Of a stretch of 47,509 bases of DNA, positions 8,801 through 16,094 are shown one piece after another. Under the pieces are notes generated by a model. The model ran no database searches. It saw nothing but the letters and a program-made list of their open reading frames with translations, and was not told the DNA's origin. The position numbers and the translations under genes were made by a program. How positions within the stretch are numbered: position 1 is the first letter of the stretch; the number at the start of each line of letters is the position of its first letter. The DNA comes from JBEKYD01 sp049509915 (GTDB lineage: Bacteria; Acidobacteriota; Terriglobia; Bryobacterales; Bryobacteraceae): positions 1 to 47,509 of the forward strand of contig JBEKZL010000124.1 of assembly GCA_049509915.1 (NCBI GenBank), in the 5' to 3' direction.

Positions 8801-9448
8801 GAGAAATCGATCGGGGCATTCGACGTGACCCACGATTTCAAGTTTGCGGGCGAATACACATTGCCTTTCGGCAGGGGACAACGGTACCTATCGACAGGAA
8901 AGGCCGCATGGCTGTTGGGTAATTGGCGGATTGCCAGTATTAACGTGTACGACAGCGGCGTGCCCGTAGCCATCTCAACCTCTCTGACTTTGCCGATTTA
9001 CGCCAATAGCGCGGCTGGACGCGTGCCGCCATACATCACTTCTTATACCGGCTGGCAGCCGAGTTGGAGCGGGAGCTTCAACCCTAGCAAAGACACCTTC
9101 TTCGTGCCGTATGGCACCGGTCCGTTCCCGATTCAGGGCTCCGGCACGGCGCTCAACAGCATCGGCAACGACACGCGGTATAACCCGAAACTGCGGCTGT
9201 TCCCGAACCTGAACGAGAACATGTCGCTGACCAAGGAGTTTCGGTTTAAGGAGAACATGCGGTTCGAATTCCGCGCGGAGGCGTTCAACCTCTTCAACCG
9301 GGTGAGGTTCGGAGACGGCGCGGGCTGCACCGGAGGTATCTGTGCTCCCGCTCAATTGCAGAGTTCGACCTTCGGAGTGCTGGCCGGAGCAGGCAGCCAG
9401 CTTAATACGCCACGGCAGTTGCAGCTTGCGCTGAAACTGTATTTCTGA
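5852..9448 (+). CDS. TonB-dependent receptor, Oar-like, with carboxypeptidase-regulatory domain
   Basis: A 1198-residue outer-membrane protein. A signal peptide ends near AAFAQ (residue 20). It is followed by a beta-sandwich carboxypeptidase-regulatory-like domain (GTITGVVRDSSGAIVPGAKVTV, split across residues 24-45), a plug-like domain (LVVNGTVRTPFDLASLTPD, GHAGGGNLTYVSKSGTNNYHG) and a long beta-barrel. The last residues, LQLALKLYF, end in aromatic Phe as needed for outer-membrane assembly. This architecture is strongly expanded in Acidobacteriota, where such proteins are thought to import large or polymeric nutrients with TonB energy. Neighbouring genes encode a DUF1080 protein and a sugar-acid dehydratase-like enzyme, which suggests a carbohydrate substrate. 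Confidence 0.93.
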   Translation: MSLGRVAVCLLFVSIAAFAQSERGTITGVVRDSSGAIVPGAKVTVTDQATRVNVSLTSNGSGEYTAPELAVGLYTVRVDKPGFSSFAVTGVVLNAAQTVRADATLQVGLASQTVEVTASSIQVQSEDAKLSTTVQNALVNDLPLVVNGTVRTPFDLASLTPDAKNLGGDYGFSLGGGQAGAYGSSLDGVSTDTSRALQKSWVQSNSPSVEAIEQFSVDTNGYKAEFGHAGGGNLTYVSKSGTNNYHGSAYEFVRNNDFDANNFFSNEAGIANSIYKQNDFGATVGGPVWIPKLYHGKNRTFFFFSYEGFRNRTGANGTVFTIPTPEMYSGNFSNWVTSTGTQIPIYNPLSQVQNSNGSYTRTPFPGNQIPSSLFSPAALKAIGVFQSSGMLTPNTGATPGTAAYVNNNYLESSGTQIYPVNKESIKVDHIFTDKHRISGYFGDDHEHETFGPDGPPTLPGLYSNYNDLVQVSYVIRFSWDWTMAPNKLNHFYAGGNDWHQDHKPPQEYLGSWQSKFCLTNVPNCNENLVQLFDGGTGDTYSAWGGQADNGSENTVYAYNDDFTWIKGNHTLKFGGMFQINHYNGFGRQCEAGCIGFSYEETGAPGGTNPNAGGNAFASMLMGLADSGQIDTVRFIGQQFYYVGGFAQDDWRVSSKLVLNLGLRYDINLPPTGLDNRWSNFSPTTPNPAAGGIPGAAIFAGNCTGCVGSRTLTDMWTKGYGPHVGFAYSKDAKTVIRGSYARLYGALYAESGSTHNSGFTLTQTFSNSTNGITPTYTMDQGMPPWTAPPFINPSVSNGTSIAWFQGTEATKLPAFDNLHFSLQRQVGNATVLHVGYSGVLGDGLQAQLLQYNQLNPSWLTAFGSVAQSTNVLNSLVGSATANQYGITAPFPGFNTLWGSRATVAQALRPYPQYTYIDTYAGEGDHSGHSTYHALITQVQRRLSAGLTVQASYVLSKLLTDSDAAGGSLSLSGVSYAANLFDRGLEKSIGAFDVTHDFKFAGEYTLPFGRGQRYLSTGKAAWLLGNWRIASINVYDSGVPVAISTSLTLPIYANSAAGRVPPYITSYTGWQPSWSGSFNPSKDTFFVPYGTGPFPIQGSGTALNSIGNDTRYNPKLRLFPNLNENMSLTKEFRFKENMRFEFRAEAFNLFNRVRFGDGAGCTGGICAPAQLQSSTFGVLAGAGSQLNTPRQLQLALKLYF

Positions 9449-9464
9449 GCCAACGAGGAACCAC

Positions 9465-10727
9465 ATGCGACGTCGCGACTTTTTGAAGACCGCGGCCGGA
9501 GTTACCGCGGGCTGTCTGTTTCCCGCTCCATACCAGCGGCTGGCTGCCGCGCTGAAGAACAAGGTCAAGATTACCGGCGTCAAGTGCATGATCGTTCGCG
9601 GCACCTGGGACTGGAACCTGATCAAGATCGAGACCGATTCCGGGCTCTACGGCATTGGCGAGGCCTACTGGGGGTGGGGCGTCAAGGACCTGGTGCTCAA
9701 CAAGATGCAGGGGATCATCGTGGGCGAAGATCCCCTCAACGTCGACAAGCTCTATACCAAGATGCTGATGCAGAGCGCGGGCGCGGGCGCCATTGCGGGC
9801 GTCACGGTTTCAGCCGCGAGCGGCATCGAGATCGCGCTCTGGGACCTGTGCGGCCGCATTCTGGAAACGCCCGTCTGCAACCTGCTGGGCGGACGTTTCC
9901 GCGACCGCGTCCGTTTTTATCGCACCCTGCAGGTTCCCCGCGGCAACGTAGAGGATACGGCGCCGTGGCGCGACCAGGTGCAGGCGGCCCGCGCCGAAAA
10001 ATGGGGCTGGACCGCCTTCAAGTTTCAGGGCGATGGGATCCCGCCCCGGGCCGATCCACGGCGCGCCGAACCCGGGCACGACCCCTACTCCCGCAACCTT
10101 ACCCACAAAGACTATGCCCGCATTGTGAAGGCCATGGAGACGGTGCGCGAAACCCTGGGACCCGATGCCGATTTCGCGATCGAATGCCATTGGCATTACG
10201 ATACCGAAGACGTCATCCGTCTGGGACGCGAGCTGGAGCCGGTCAGGCCCATGTGGCTGGAGGACCCGGTGCCGCCCGATAACATCGAGGCCATGGCGCG
10301 CGTCACCCACGCCCTCAACGTTCCCGTCTGCACCGGCGAGAACCTCTACGGGCGGCAGGGCTTCCGCCGGCTGATCGAATTGCAGGCGACTTCCGGCGTC
10401 CATATCGATATTCCGAAGTCCGGCGGGTTGTCCGAATCGAAGAAGATTTCCGATCTGGCCGATCTCTATTACATCTGGACCGCCTGCCACAACCCGGCCA
10501 GCCCGGTCGGAACCACCGCTTCCGCCCACGCCGCTTCCGCCATGCGCGAGTTCCGCATTCACGAATTGGCCAATTGGGTGGACTGGTGGCCGGACCTGGT
10601 GGTGCGCGAAGGACCGTTCTGGAAGGACGGCTATTTCACCATTCAGGACAAACCCGGCTACGGAATCGAGCTGAACCCCGACGTAGCCAAGGCGCACTTG
10701 GCCCCCGGCGAAACCTGGTGGGGCTAA
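9465..10727 (+). CDS. Tat-exported mandelate racemase/muconate lactonizing-type (enolase superfamily) enzyme
   Basis: The 420-residue protein begins with a twin-arginine signal (MRRRDFLKTAAGVTAG), so it is probably exported folded. An enolase-superfamily N-terminal cap and TIM barrel follow. Putative metal ligands are Glu240 (FAIECHW), Glu266 (MWLEDP) and Glu292 (CTGEN). Lys186 sits in the AFKFQGDG strand, and CHNPASPVG near 341-349 matches the His-containing loop of gluconate/galactonate dehydratase-like members. The natural reaction is probably dehydration of an acid sugar, but the substrate cannot be fixed from sequence. It lies 16 bases after the TonB receptor gene and is likely co-transcribed with it. 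Confidence 0.88.
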   Translation: MRRRDFLKTAAGVTAGCLFPAPYQRLAAALKNKVKITGVKCMIVRGTWDWNLIKIETDSGLYGIGEAYWGWGVKDLVLNKMQGIIVGEDPLNVDKLYTKMLMQSAGAGAIAGVTVSAASGIEIALWDLCGRILETPVCNLLGGRFRDRVRFYRTLQVPRGNVEDTAPWRDQVQAARAEKWGWTAFKFQGDGIPPRADPRRAEPGHDPYSRNLTHKDYARIVKAMETVRETLGPDADFAIECHWHYDTEDVIRLGRELEPVRPMWLEDPVPPDNIEAMARVTHALNVPVCTGENLYGRQGFRRLIELQATSGVHIDIPKSGGLSESKKISDLADLYYIWTACHNPASPVGTTASAHAASAMREFRIHELANWVDWWPDLVVREGPFWKDGYFTIQDKPGYGIELNPDVAKAHLAPGETWWG

Positions 10728-10760
10728 GCCGGCGATTGCGGCACCGCTCCGAAAGGCGCG

Positions 10761-11294
10761 CTATTTCTTCTTGGAAGGCAGCTTCATCGTCCGGCCGGCA
10801 ACCATGAAGTTTCCCTTGCCGAGATGATGAATCGTCCGCGGGTGTTTTACCGACGGGTCTATCCAGGCTCTAACTACTTCCAGGACCAAAAAGCAGTATT
10901 TGGCCGCCATCCTCGTATCGACGACCTTGCATTCGAGATTCGCGTAGCACTCGTCGATCAGCGGCGCCTTGACTAACTTGGCGGCCAACGGCGTAAGACC
11001 GAAAGCCGCGAACTTATCGGTCGCCTCGCCGGAGGTGTTCCCGCAGCCCACCACTTTGGCCGCCAACTCCACCGTCGGAATGTTGACGACGCATTCCTTG
11101 GTCGCCTTCAAGACACCGAACGTATAGTTCCGGTCGCTGATCACGCACCCCACCAGCGGCGGCTCGAACGCCATCATGGTGTGCCACGACATGGTCATAA
11201 TGTTGGGCCGCCCCTTGCGGGAAGTCGTGACCATCACCACCGGCCCCGGCTCCAGCAAGCCATAGACCTTGGACAAGGGAAAAGATTTCTTCAC
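10761..11294 (-). CDS. Flavin reductase-like protein (FMN-binding split barrel)
   Basis: A 177-residue protein of the flavin reductase/DIM6-NTAB family. Family features are LEPGPVVMVTTSRKGRPN near the start, MTMSWHTMMAFEPPLVGCVIS for FMN binding and YTFGVLKATKECVVNIPT. Members bind FMN and often reduce flavin with NAD(P)H for a partner enzyme, though many have unknown partners. The start is GTG at 11294, with GGGAAG immediately upstream, a tight spacing. It is transcribed away from cas9, and the tracrRNA gene lies in the same orientation upstream, ending about 150 bases before this gene. Confidence 0.88.
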   Translation of the reverse strand: MKKSFPLSKVYGLLEPGPVVMVTTSRKGRPNIMTMSWHTMMAFEPPLVGCVISDRNYTFGVLKATKECVVNIPTVELAAKVVGCGNTSGEATDKFAAFGLTPLAAKLVKAPLIDECYANLECKVVDTRMAAKYCFLVLEVVRAWIDPSVKHPRTIHHLGKGNFMVAGRTMKLPSKKK

Positions 11295-11443
11295 CTTCCC
11301 GGCGCCTCGGTTTCGTCGCCCCTTTTGCCTCGATCCACCAACCGTGCCATCCCTTCGAAATCAGGATAGCGCAATCCGGTTGTCGCACCCGACACCCGCG
11401 GGCGCTTTCTCACCCAGGCGCGGGCGCCACCCACAGACAGGAA

Positions 11444-11535
11444 CGCCGGCCCGCGGGCCGGCGCTTAGGGTTTTACCCTGCGCGACGTAAGCCACTTACT
11501 GTGAAACGTAGGGGCAAACGCCTCTTGGATACACT
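11444..11535 (-). ncRNA. tracrRNA of the type II-C CRISPR-Cas system
   Basis: Read on the minus strand, the first 17 bases (11535-11519) equal the first 17 bases of the plus-strand CRISPR repeat. They are therefore perfectly complementary to positions 20-36 of the crRNA repeat. Pairing continues through a G-U, an A-U, a 2-nt bulge, four G-C pairs, two small internal mismatches and a final 8-bp block to 11498, giving a full-length anti-repeat. The tail has a nexus-like stem (GTAAG/CTTAC, 11499-11487), a hairpin with AGGGT-AAA-ACCCT (11479-11467) enclosed by GCGC/GCGC, and a 20-base perfect palindrome at 11444-11463 as terminal hairpin. No T-tract follows, so the 3' end is approximate. It should guide crRNA maturation and Cas9 loading. 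Confidence 0.85.
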
Positions 11536-11541
11536 GACGGT

Positions 11542-11571
11542 AGTTTAGCGGTAGAATATCAGCGCCGTCAA
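11542..11571 (-). promoter_or_regulatory. Predicted promoter of tracrRNA
   Basis: On the minus strand TTGACG (11571-11566) and TAAACT (11547-11542) are 18 bases apart. The expected transcription start, 7 bases past the -10, is 11535, exactly the first base of the anti-repeat. The -35 abuts the cas9 ribosome-binding site (AGAGGA, 11571-11576), so tracrRNA and cas9 diverge from an extremely compact region. A plus-strand TAGAAT at 11552-11557 could be a cas9 -10 but has no well-spaced -35. Confidence 0.65.
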
Positions 11572-11580
11572 GAGGAATTA

Positions 11581-14500
11581 ATGACCGTAAAATCCGAAGG
11601 GCCGACCGCCGGCCCATACGTTCTGGGGCTTGATCTTGGGGCCGCTTCTCTTGGTTGGGCCGTCGTGGGACTGGCCGATGGAAAGCCCGCGCGACACGTC
11701 GCTGGCGGAGTCCGCATTTTCCCGGAGGCGGTCGATAACATCGAGCAGGGGAGGGACGAGCCTAAGAGCGCGCAGCGCAGGCTTGCCCGCCAGATGCGGC
11801 GCCAGACCGACCGGCGGGCGCGCCGCGTCGCCAGCGTGTTCCGCGTCCTCCAGAGGGCGGGTCTCCTTCCGCCGTTCCCGGAAGCCGACGATCCCGCCGA
11901 TCCGCTCGCCCGCCACAGGCTGATCAACCGCCTCGACGAGGACCTTGCCCGCACCGTTCCCGGCCTGATCGATTCCGCCGCCGAGCACATCTCCCGCTCC
12001 GTGTTCCACTATCGTCTTCGCGCGCTGGCCATCCACCAGGATCTCCCGCCATACGCCATCGGCCGGGCATTCCTTCATCTCGCGCAGCGCCGCGGCTTCC
12101 GGTCCGGCAGGATCGAGGAGGCTCCCAAGGGAAGGGAGGAAAAGGGGCAGGAGGCCGGGGCCAAGAAAGAGAAGAGCCAACTCAAAGCCAGGATCGCGAG
12201 CCTGCCCGCTGAATTCGAGCGGCTCGGCGCGCGCACCATCGGCGAATATTGGTCCAAACTGGACCCGCATCGGAAGCGCATTCGTGGGCTGGGAAATTGG
12301 TCCGACCGCCAGATGCACCTCGACGAGTTCGATTTCATCTGGAAACGACAGGCCCCTTGCCGCGCGGAGACGATGACGGCAGCGCTGTACCGCATGGTGA
12401 AACGCCGAATTTTCTTCCAACGTCCGCTGAAATCCGCGGCCGGACTCATCGGCCATTGCGAGCTCGAACGCGAATCCAAGCGGCGGCGCGCTCCCCTGGC
12501 GCATCTTCTTTATCAGCGCTTCCGCACTCTTCAGACCGTCAACGATCTTCGGATCGTCGGCGCCGCTCGCCCGAGCCGCCCCCTGACGCCGGAGCAACGC
12601 GCCAAAGCGCTGGACGCCTTCTCGAATCGGCAGACCGTCACTTTCAAACCTCTGCGAAGGAAGCTCGGGCTGCTTCCCGGCGAGGCCTTTTCCCACGAGG
12701 AGGGAGACCGCAAGGACTCGCCTGGCAACCGCACCGAATGCAAATTGCGCGAGGTATTCGGCGAGCGTTGGGCCGCGCTCACGGAATTGGAAAGGAACGT
12801 TATCGCCGGATACGTCCGCTCCATGGACGATGCCGCCGCGCTGGCTCGGATCGCCGAAACGCGCTGGGGTCTGGACCGTCTCCAGGCGGCGCGTCTCGCC
12901 GCCGTCCAGCTAGAGCAGGGCTACGGCCGGTTGTCGCTGCTCGCGCTACGCAAGCTGCTGCCGCTCATGGAGCAGGGCGTGCCATACATGACGGCGGTGG
13001 AAAGGGTATACCCGGACCGTTCGCTCACGACCGTTCAGGAGTTACTGCCCAAGGTTCCCGACAACGTCCGCAACCCGGCGGTGGTTCGCGCGCTAACGGA
13101 ATTGCGCAAGGTCGTCAACGCCGTCATCCGGGCGTACGGGCGTCCGGAGCGGATCCAGATCGAGCTTGCCCGCGAGTTGAAGAAATCCAAGGAAGCCAGA
13201 AAGAAGATCGCGGCCGAAAACCGGGATAGGGAAGGGCAAAGAAGGAAGACCATCGAGAAGATTTTCAAGGAATGCGGGTTCGGCAATCCGTCGAGGGACG
13301 ACATCCTGAAGGCCATCCTATGGGAGGAATGCCGGCACGAGTGCCCCTATACTGGCGCGAGCATCAACTTCCACGATCTGTTCGGCCCGGATGCGAAATG
13401 GGAGATCGAACACATCATCCCTTACTCGCGCTCGCTGGACGATTCCCTGTCCAACAAGACCCTCTGTTCGCGCGAGACCAACCGGCGGAAAGGCAACCGG
13501 ACGCCATTCGAAGCGTTCGGGAATACGCCCGAGTGGGAAACCATGGTCGAGCGGGTGGCGAAGTTCCAGGGCGATAAGCGGGCCATGCCAGGCAAGCTGG
13601 CGCGCTTCGTCATGGAGAGCGGAGTGGAGGAACTCTTCGACGAGTTCACCCACCGCCAGTTGAATGACACCAAGTACGCATCCCGGCTGGCGATGGAATT
13701 CCTGGGCCAACTCTACGGGGGTGTCTGCGACGAGACTGGAACCAGGCGGGTGAACGCGGTTTCCGGCGGCGTGACAGCCCAGATCCGGAAAGGCTGGCGC
13801 CTGCACTCAATTCTGCGCGACGGGCCCTCGCAGGGCGACGCCAAACCCCGCGACGACCACCGTCACCACGCCATCGACGCCCTCGTCGTTGCGTTGACCG
13901 GCCCGGGCGCGGTGCAGGCCCTCAGCCGGGCTTCGGAACAGTCGCGGCTCGACCACCGGCACGGCTTTCGCGTGGACGACCCATGGAGCGGCTTCCTCGA
14001 CCAGGTCCGTTCGGCAATCCGCGGCATTCGGGTTTCCCACCGGCCGGACCATCGCCTTCGCGGCGCGCTCCACGCCGAGTCGTTGTATTCCCCTCCACGT
14101 TCCGAGCGCGGCGCCGCGCCACGCCACCGCATCCGAAAATGGCTATCCTCGCTCAGCGCCGGCCAGGTGGCCGACATTGTCGACACGAAGGTCCGCGAAA
14201 CCGTCCAGGCCAAGCTGGCGGAATTGCGGCAAACGGAGCCGAAAGAAGCATTTAAGATCGAGGCCAACCTGCCGGCCCTTGGAAACAGGCACGGAGACCC
14301 GGTGCCCATCCGCCGCGTGCGCGTTTATGTTTCGGGCTCATCCCAGCAAATCGGGACGGGCGCGGCGGCTCGGTACGTGATGAGTAAGGAGAACCACCAT
14401 CTGGCCATCTACCGCCTGCCGCCCGACAAGAAGGGAGTCGCCCGCTGGACCGGCGAGGTCGTCAGCCTGCTGGAAGCGCTCGCGCGCAAGCGGCAGGGCC

Positions 14501-14826
14501 GGCCCGCGATCGCGCCCGCCAGTGACTCCGGCGCGCCGCTGGCAATGGCGCTTTACAAAGGTGATGTAGTGGAGATGACCGTGCCGAAATCGGAGCCTGC
14601 CGAGCGGGACCTGTTTGTGGTCCGGGGCTTTTCCATCGAGAAGGGCGGCAGCCCGGAGATCGATCTCGTCCGTCATAACCTGGCGGGGGAAATCGGGGAC
14701 CTGAAGAAAGCGGGCGAGTGGAAGCGGGTAAGGAACTGGGATGAATTCCGGCGGCTCGATCCGCGGACGGTAGCGCTCGACGCACTGGGGAGGGTGATGC
14801 CGAATGACGGCCAGCCGAGTTCTTGA
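11581..14826 (+). CDS. cas9: Cas9 endonuclease, compact type II-C
   Basis: The 1081-residue RNA-guided nuclease has all catalytic motifs. RuvC-I is LGLDLGAASLGWAVV with Asp18. An Arg-rich bridge helix follows at about 60-90 (RRLARQMRRQTDRRARR). RuvC-II is RIQIELARE with Glu528. The HNH domain has CPYTG, EIEHIIPYS with His611, and NKTLCSRETNRRKGN with Asn634. RuvC-III is HRHHAIDALVVA with His763 and Asp766. The size matches II-C enzymes (about 1000-1100 residues) and no csn2 or cas4 is present. The start ATG has AGAGGA five bases upstream. The last 23 bases overlap cas1. No disruption is seen, so the protein should be active. The PAM cannot be predicted from sequence alone. Confidence 0.97.
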   Translation: MTVKSEGPTAGPYVLGLDLGAASLGWAVVGLADGKPARHVAGGVRIFPEAVDNIEQGRDEPKSAQRRLARQMRRQTDRRARRVASVFRVLQRAGLLPPFPEADDPADPLARHRLINRLDEDLARTVPGLIDSAAEHISRSVFHYRLRALAIHQDLPPYAIGRAFLHLAQRRGFRSGRIEEAPKGREEKGQEAGAKKEKSQLKARIASLPAEFERLGARTIGEYWSKLDPHRKRIRGLGNWSDRQMHLDEFDFIWKRQAPCRAETMTAALYRMVKRRIFFQRPLKSAAGLIGHCELERESKRRRAPLAHLLYQRFRTLQTVNDLRIVGAARPSRPLTPEQRAKALDAFSNRQTVTFKPLRRKLGLLPGEAFSHEEGDRKDSPGNRTECKLREVFGERWAALTELERNVIAGYVRSMDDAAALARIAETRWGLDRLQAARLAAVQLEQGYGRLSLLALRKLLPLMEQGVPYMTAVERVYPDRSLTTVQELLPKVPDNVRNPAVVRALTELRKVVNAVIRAYGRPERIQIELARELKKSKEARKKIAAENRDREGQRRKTIEKIFKECGFGNPSRDDILKAILWEECRHECPYTGASINFHDLFGPDAKWEIEHIIPYSRSLDDSLSNKTLCSRETNRRKGNRTPFEAFGNTPEWETMVERVAKFQGDKRAMPGKLARFVMESGVEELFDEFTHRQLNDTKYASRLAMEFLGQLYGGVCDETGTRRVNAVSGGVTAQIRKGWRLHSILRDGPSQGDAKPRDDHRHHAIDALVVALTGPGAVQALSRASEQSRLDHRHGFRVDDPWSGFLDQVRSAIRGIRVSHRPDHRLRGALHAESLYSPPRSERGAAPRHRIRKWLSSLSAGQVADIVDTKVRETVQAKLAELRQTEPKEAFKIEANLPALGNRHGDPVPIRRVRVYVSGSSQQIGTGAAARYVMSKENHHLAIYRLPPDKKGVARWTGEVVSLLEALARKRQGRPAIAPASDSGAPLAMALYKGDVVEMTVPKSEPAERDLFVVRGFSIEKGGSPEIDLVRHNLAGEIGDLKKAGEWKRVRNWDEFRRLDPRTVALDALGRVMPNDGQPSS

Positions 14827-15772
14827 GTTCTCCGCTTCGCCGGTGTTCGTCCGGCTTCGCGTTGGCCAGATGGTTATCCAGCGCGACGGCCAGCCGGAGA
14901 CCACGGTTCCGCTGGAGGACGTGGCGATCATCGTGGCCAGCCATCCGCAGGCGGTCTTTACGAACGCGGTGTACTCCGAGTTCCTCAAGCTCGGCGGGGT
15001 GGTCGTGATCTGCGACGGCGAGCATAACCCCGCCGGGTTGCTGCTTCCGCTGGTGGGCCACGCTACCCAGCAGGAGCGTTTCGAGGCGCAGGCGGCCGCG
15101 CCGCTGCCGCTCAAAAAGCGGCTGTGGGCCCGGATCGTGCGCGCCAAGCTGGAACGGCAGGGGGCCGTACTGCGTGACGCGCGCGGCGACGATGCGGGCC
15201 TGGGCGCCATGTCCCTCCGGGTGCGCTCGGGGGACTCGGGCAATCTTGAGGCGCTCGGGGCGCAGCGCTACTGGCCCCGCTTGTTTGACGACTCGGCCTT
15301 TCGCCGCAGGCGCGATGGCGGCGGCCCGAACGCGCTACTCAACTACGGCTACGCCGTCCTCCGCGCCGCAGTAGCGCGGGCGATCTGCGCCTCCGGCCTC
15401 CATCCCTCGCTTGGGTTGCATCACGGGAACCGTTACGATCCGTTCTGCCTGGCGGACGACCTAATGGAACCGTTCCGTCCCGTCGTGGACGCGGTCGTAG
15501 TATCCATTGTCCGGGAGCGCGGCATGGCTGCCCCGCTGGATCGCGAGTCCAAAATCGATATTCTGTCGGTGCTGACGGGGCGCTTCAACGCGGCCGGCGA
15601 AGGGCGCACCTTGTTCGATTGGCTCTCTTCCTCCGCCGCCTCGCTGGCGCGCATCTACTCGGGTTCTCAAGAGAGCCTCCATCTTCCGGAGTTGTCGTAT
15701 GCCCCGCCCCGTAAGGAACCTGTCCGCGATTCGAGCCATGTGGCTGATGGCCATGTTCGATCTGCCGGTTAA
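14804..15772 (+). CDS. cas1: CRISPR-associated integrase Cas1 (type II)
   Basis: The 322-residue Cas1 is the catalytic subunit of the spacer-integration complex. Catalytic positions are recognisable: Glu149 in GNLEALGAQRYW, His206 in LGLHHGNRYDPF, and the LADDLMEPFRPVVD acidic block at 217-229. The N-terminal beta-domain includes the VPLEDVAIIVASHPQAVFTN segment (residues 35-54). The gene starts inside the end of cas9 (23-base overlap) and its last 74 bases overlap cas2, so the three genes form a translationally coupled operon. Confidence 0.96.
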   Translation: MTASRVLEFSASPVFVRLRVGQMVIQRDGQPETTVPLEDVAIIVASHPQAVFTNAVYSEFLKLGGVVVICDGEHNPAGLLLPLVGHATQQERFEAQAAAPLPLKKRLWARIVRAKLERQGAVLRDARGDDAGLGAMSLRVRSGDSGNLEALGAQRYWPRLFDDSAFRRRRDGGGPNALLNYGYAVLRAAVARAICASGLHPSLGLHHGNRYDPFCLADDLMEPFRPVVDAVVVSIVRERGMAAPLDRESKIDILSVLTGRFNAAGEGRTLFDWLSSSAASLARIYSGSQESLHLPELSYAPPRKEPVRDSSHVADGHVRSAG

Positions 15773-16043
15773 GACGAAGGACGACCGGCGGGAGTACACG
15801 CGCTTCCGTCAAGCGCTGCTCCGGAGCGGGTTCGTGATGCTCCAGTTCTCTGTGTACGCCCGCTTTCTACCCAGCGAAGAATCTTCGGCGATCTACCGCA
15901 AGGCGGTCAGAGCGGCCCTGCCCCCCGGCGGAGAGGTCCGCCTGATGGCCGTTACCGACCACCAGTACGGCAAGATGGAGATCTACCTCGAGAAAAAACG
16001 CAAATCGACCGAAGATCCCCCTGCCCAACTGGGTCTTTTCTGA
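15699..16043 (+). CDS. cas2: CRISPR-associated protein Cas2
   Basis: The 114-residue protein has the ferredoxin-like Cas2 fold: MWLMAMFDLPVKTKDDRR with the conserved Asp after the first strand, LLRSGFVMLQFSVYAR, and VRLMAVTDHQYGKMEIY. It bridges Cas1 dimers in the adaptation complex. I use the ATG at 15699, which has CGGAG a few bases upstream. An ATG at 15738 would begin exactly at the domain (101 residues) but has no well-spaced ribosome-binding site. The array begins 51 bases after the stop, leaving no room for a conventional leader on this side. Confidence 0.95.
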   Translation: MPRPVRNLSAIRAMWLMAMFDLPVKTKDDRREYTRFRQALLRSGFVMLQFSVYARFLPSEESSAIYRKAVRAALPPGGEVRLMAVTDHQYGKMEIYLEKKRKSTEDPPAQLGLF

Positions 16044-16094
16044 CGGCCGGCCTGCCTGGAAAGGCCCACAATCCCAATGGATTGCGGGCCCCCT

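Noticed and set aside
11276..11388. Minus-strand peptide CAILISKGWHGWWIEAKGA resembling a VRR-nuclease-like motif
   Set aside because: The frame then runs into an out-of-frame copy of the flavin reductase gene and has no other nuclease blocks. The resemblance is too short.
11519..11580. Plus-strand tracrRNA running from CGCCTCTTGGATACACT into cas9
   Set aside because: Only 17 bases would pair and the tail would overlap the cas9 start. The minus-strand reading pairs with the whole repeat and has a nexus, hairpins and a well-placed promoter.
16044..16094. Array leader between cas2 and the first repeat
   Set aside because: Only 51 bases, not AT-rich, and the inferred transcription direction puts the leader at the other end.
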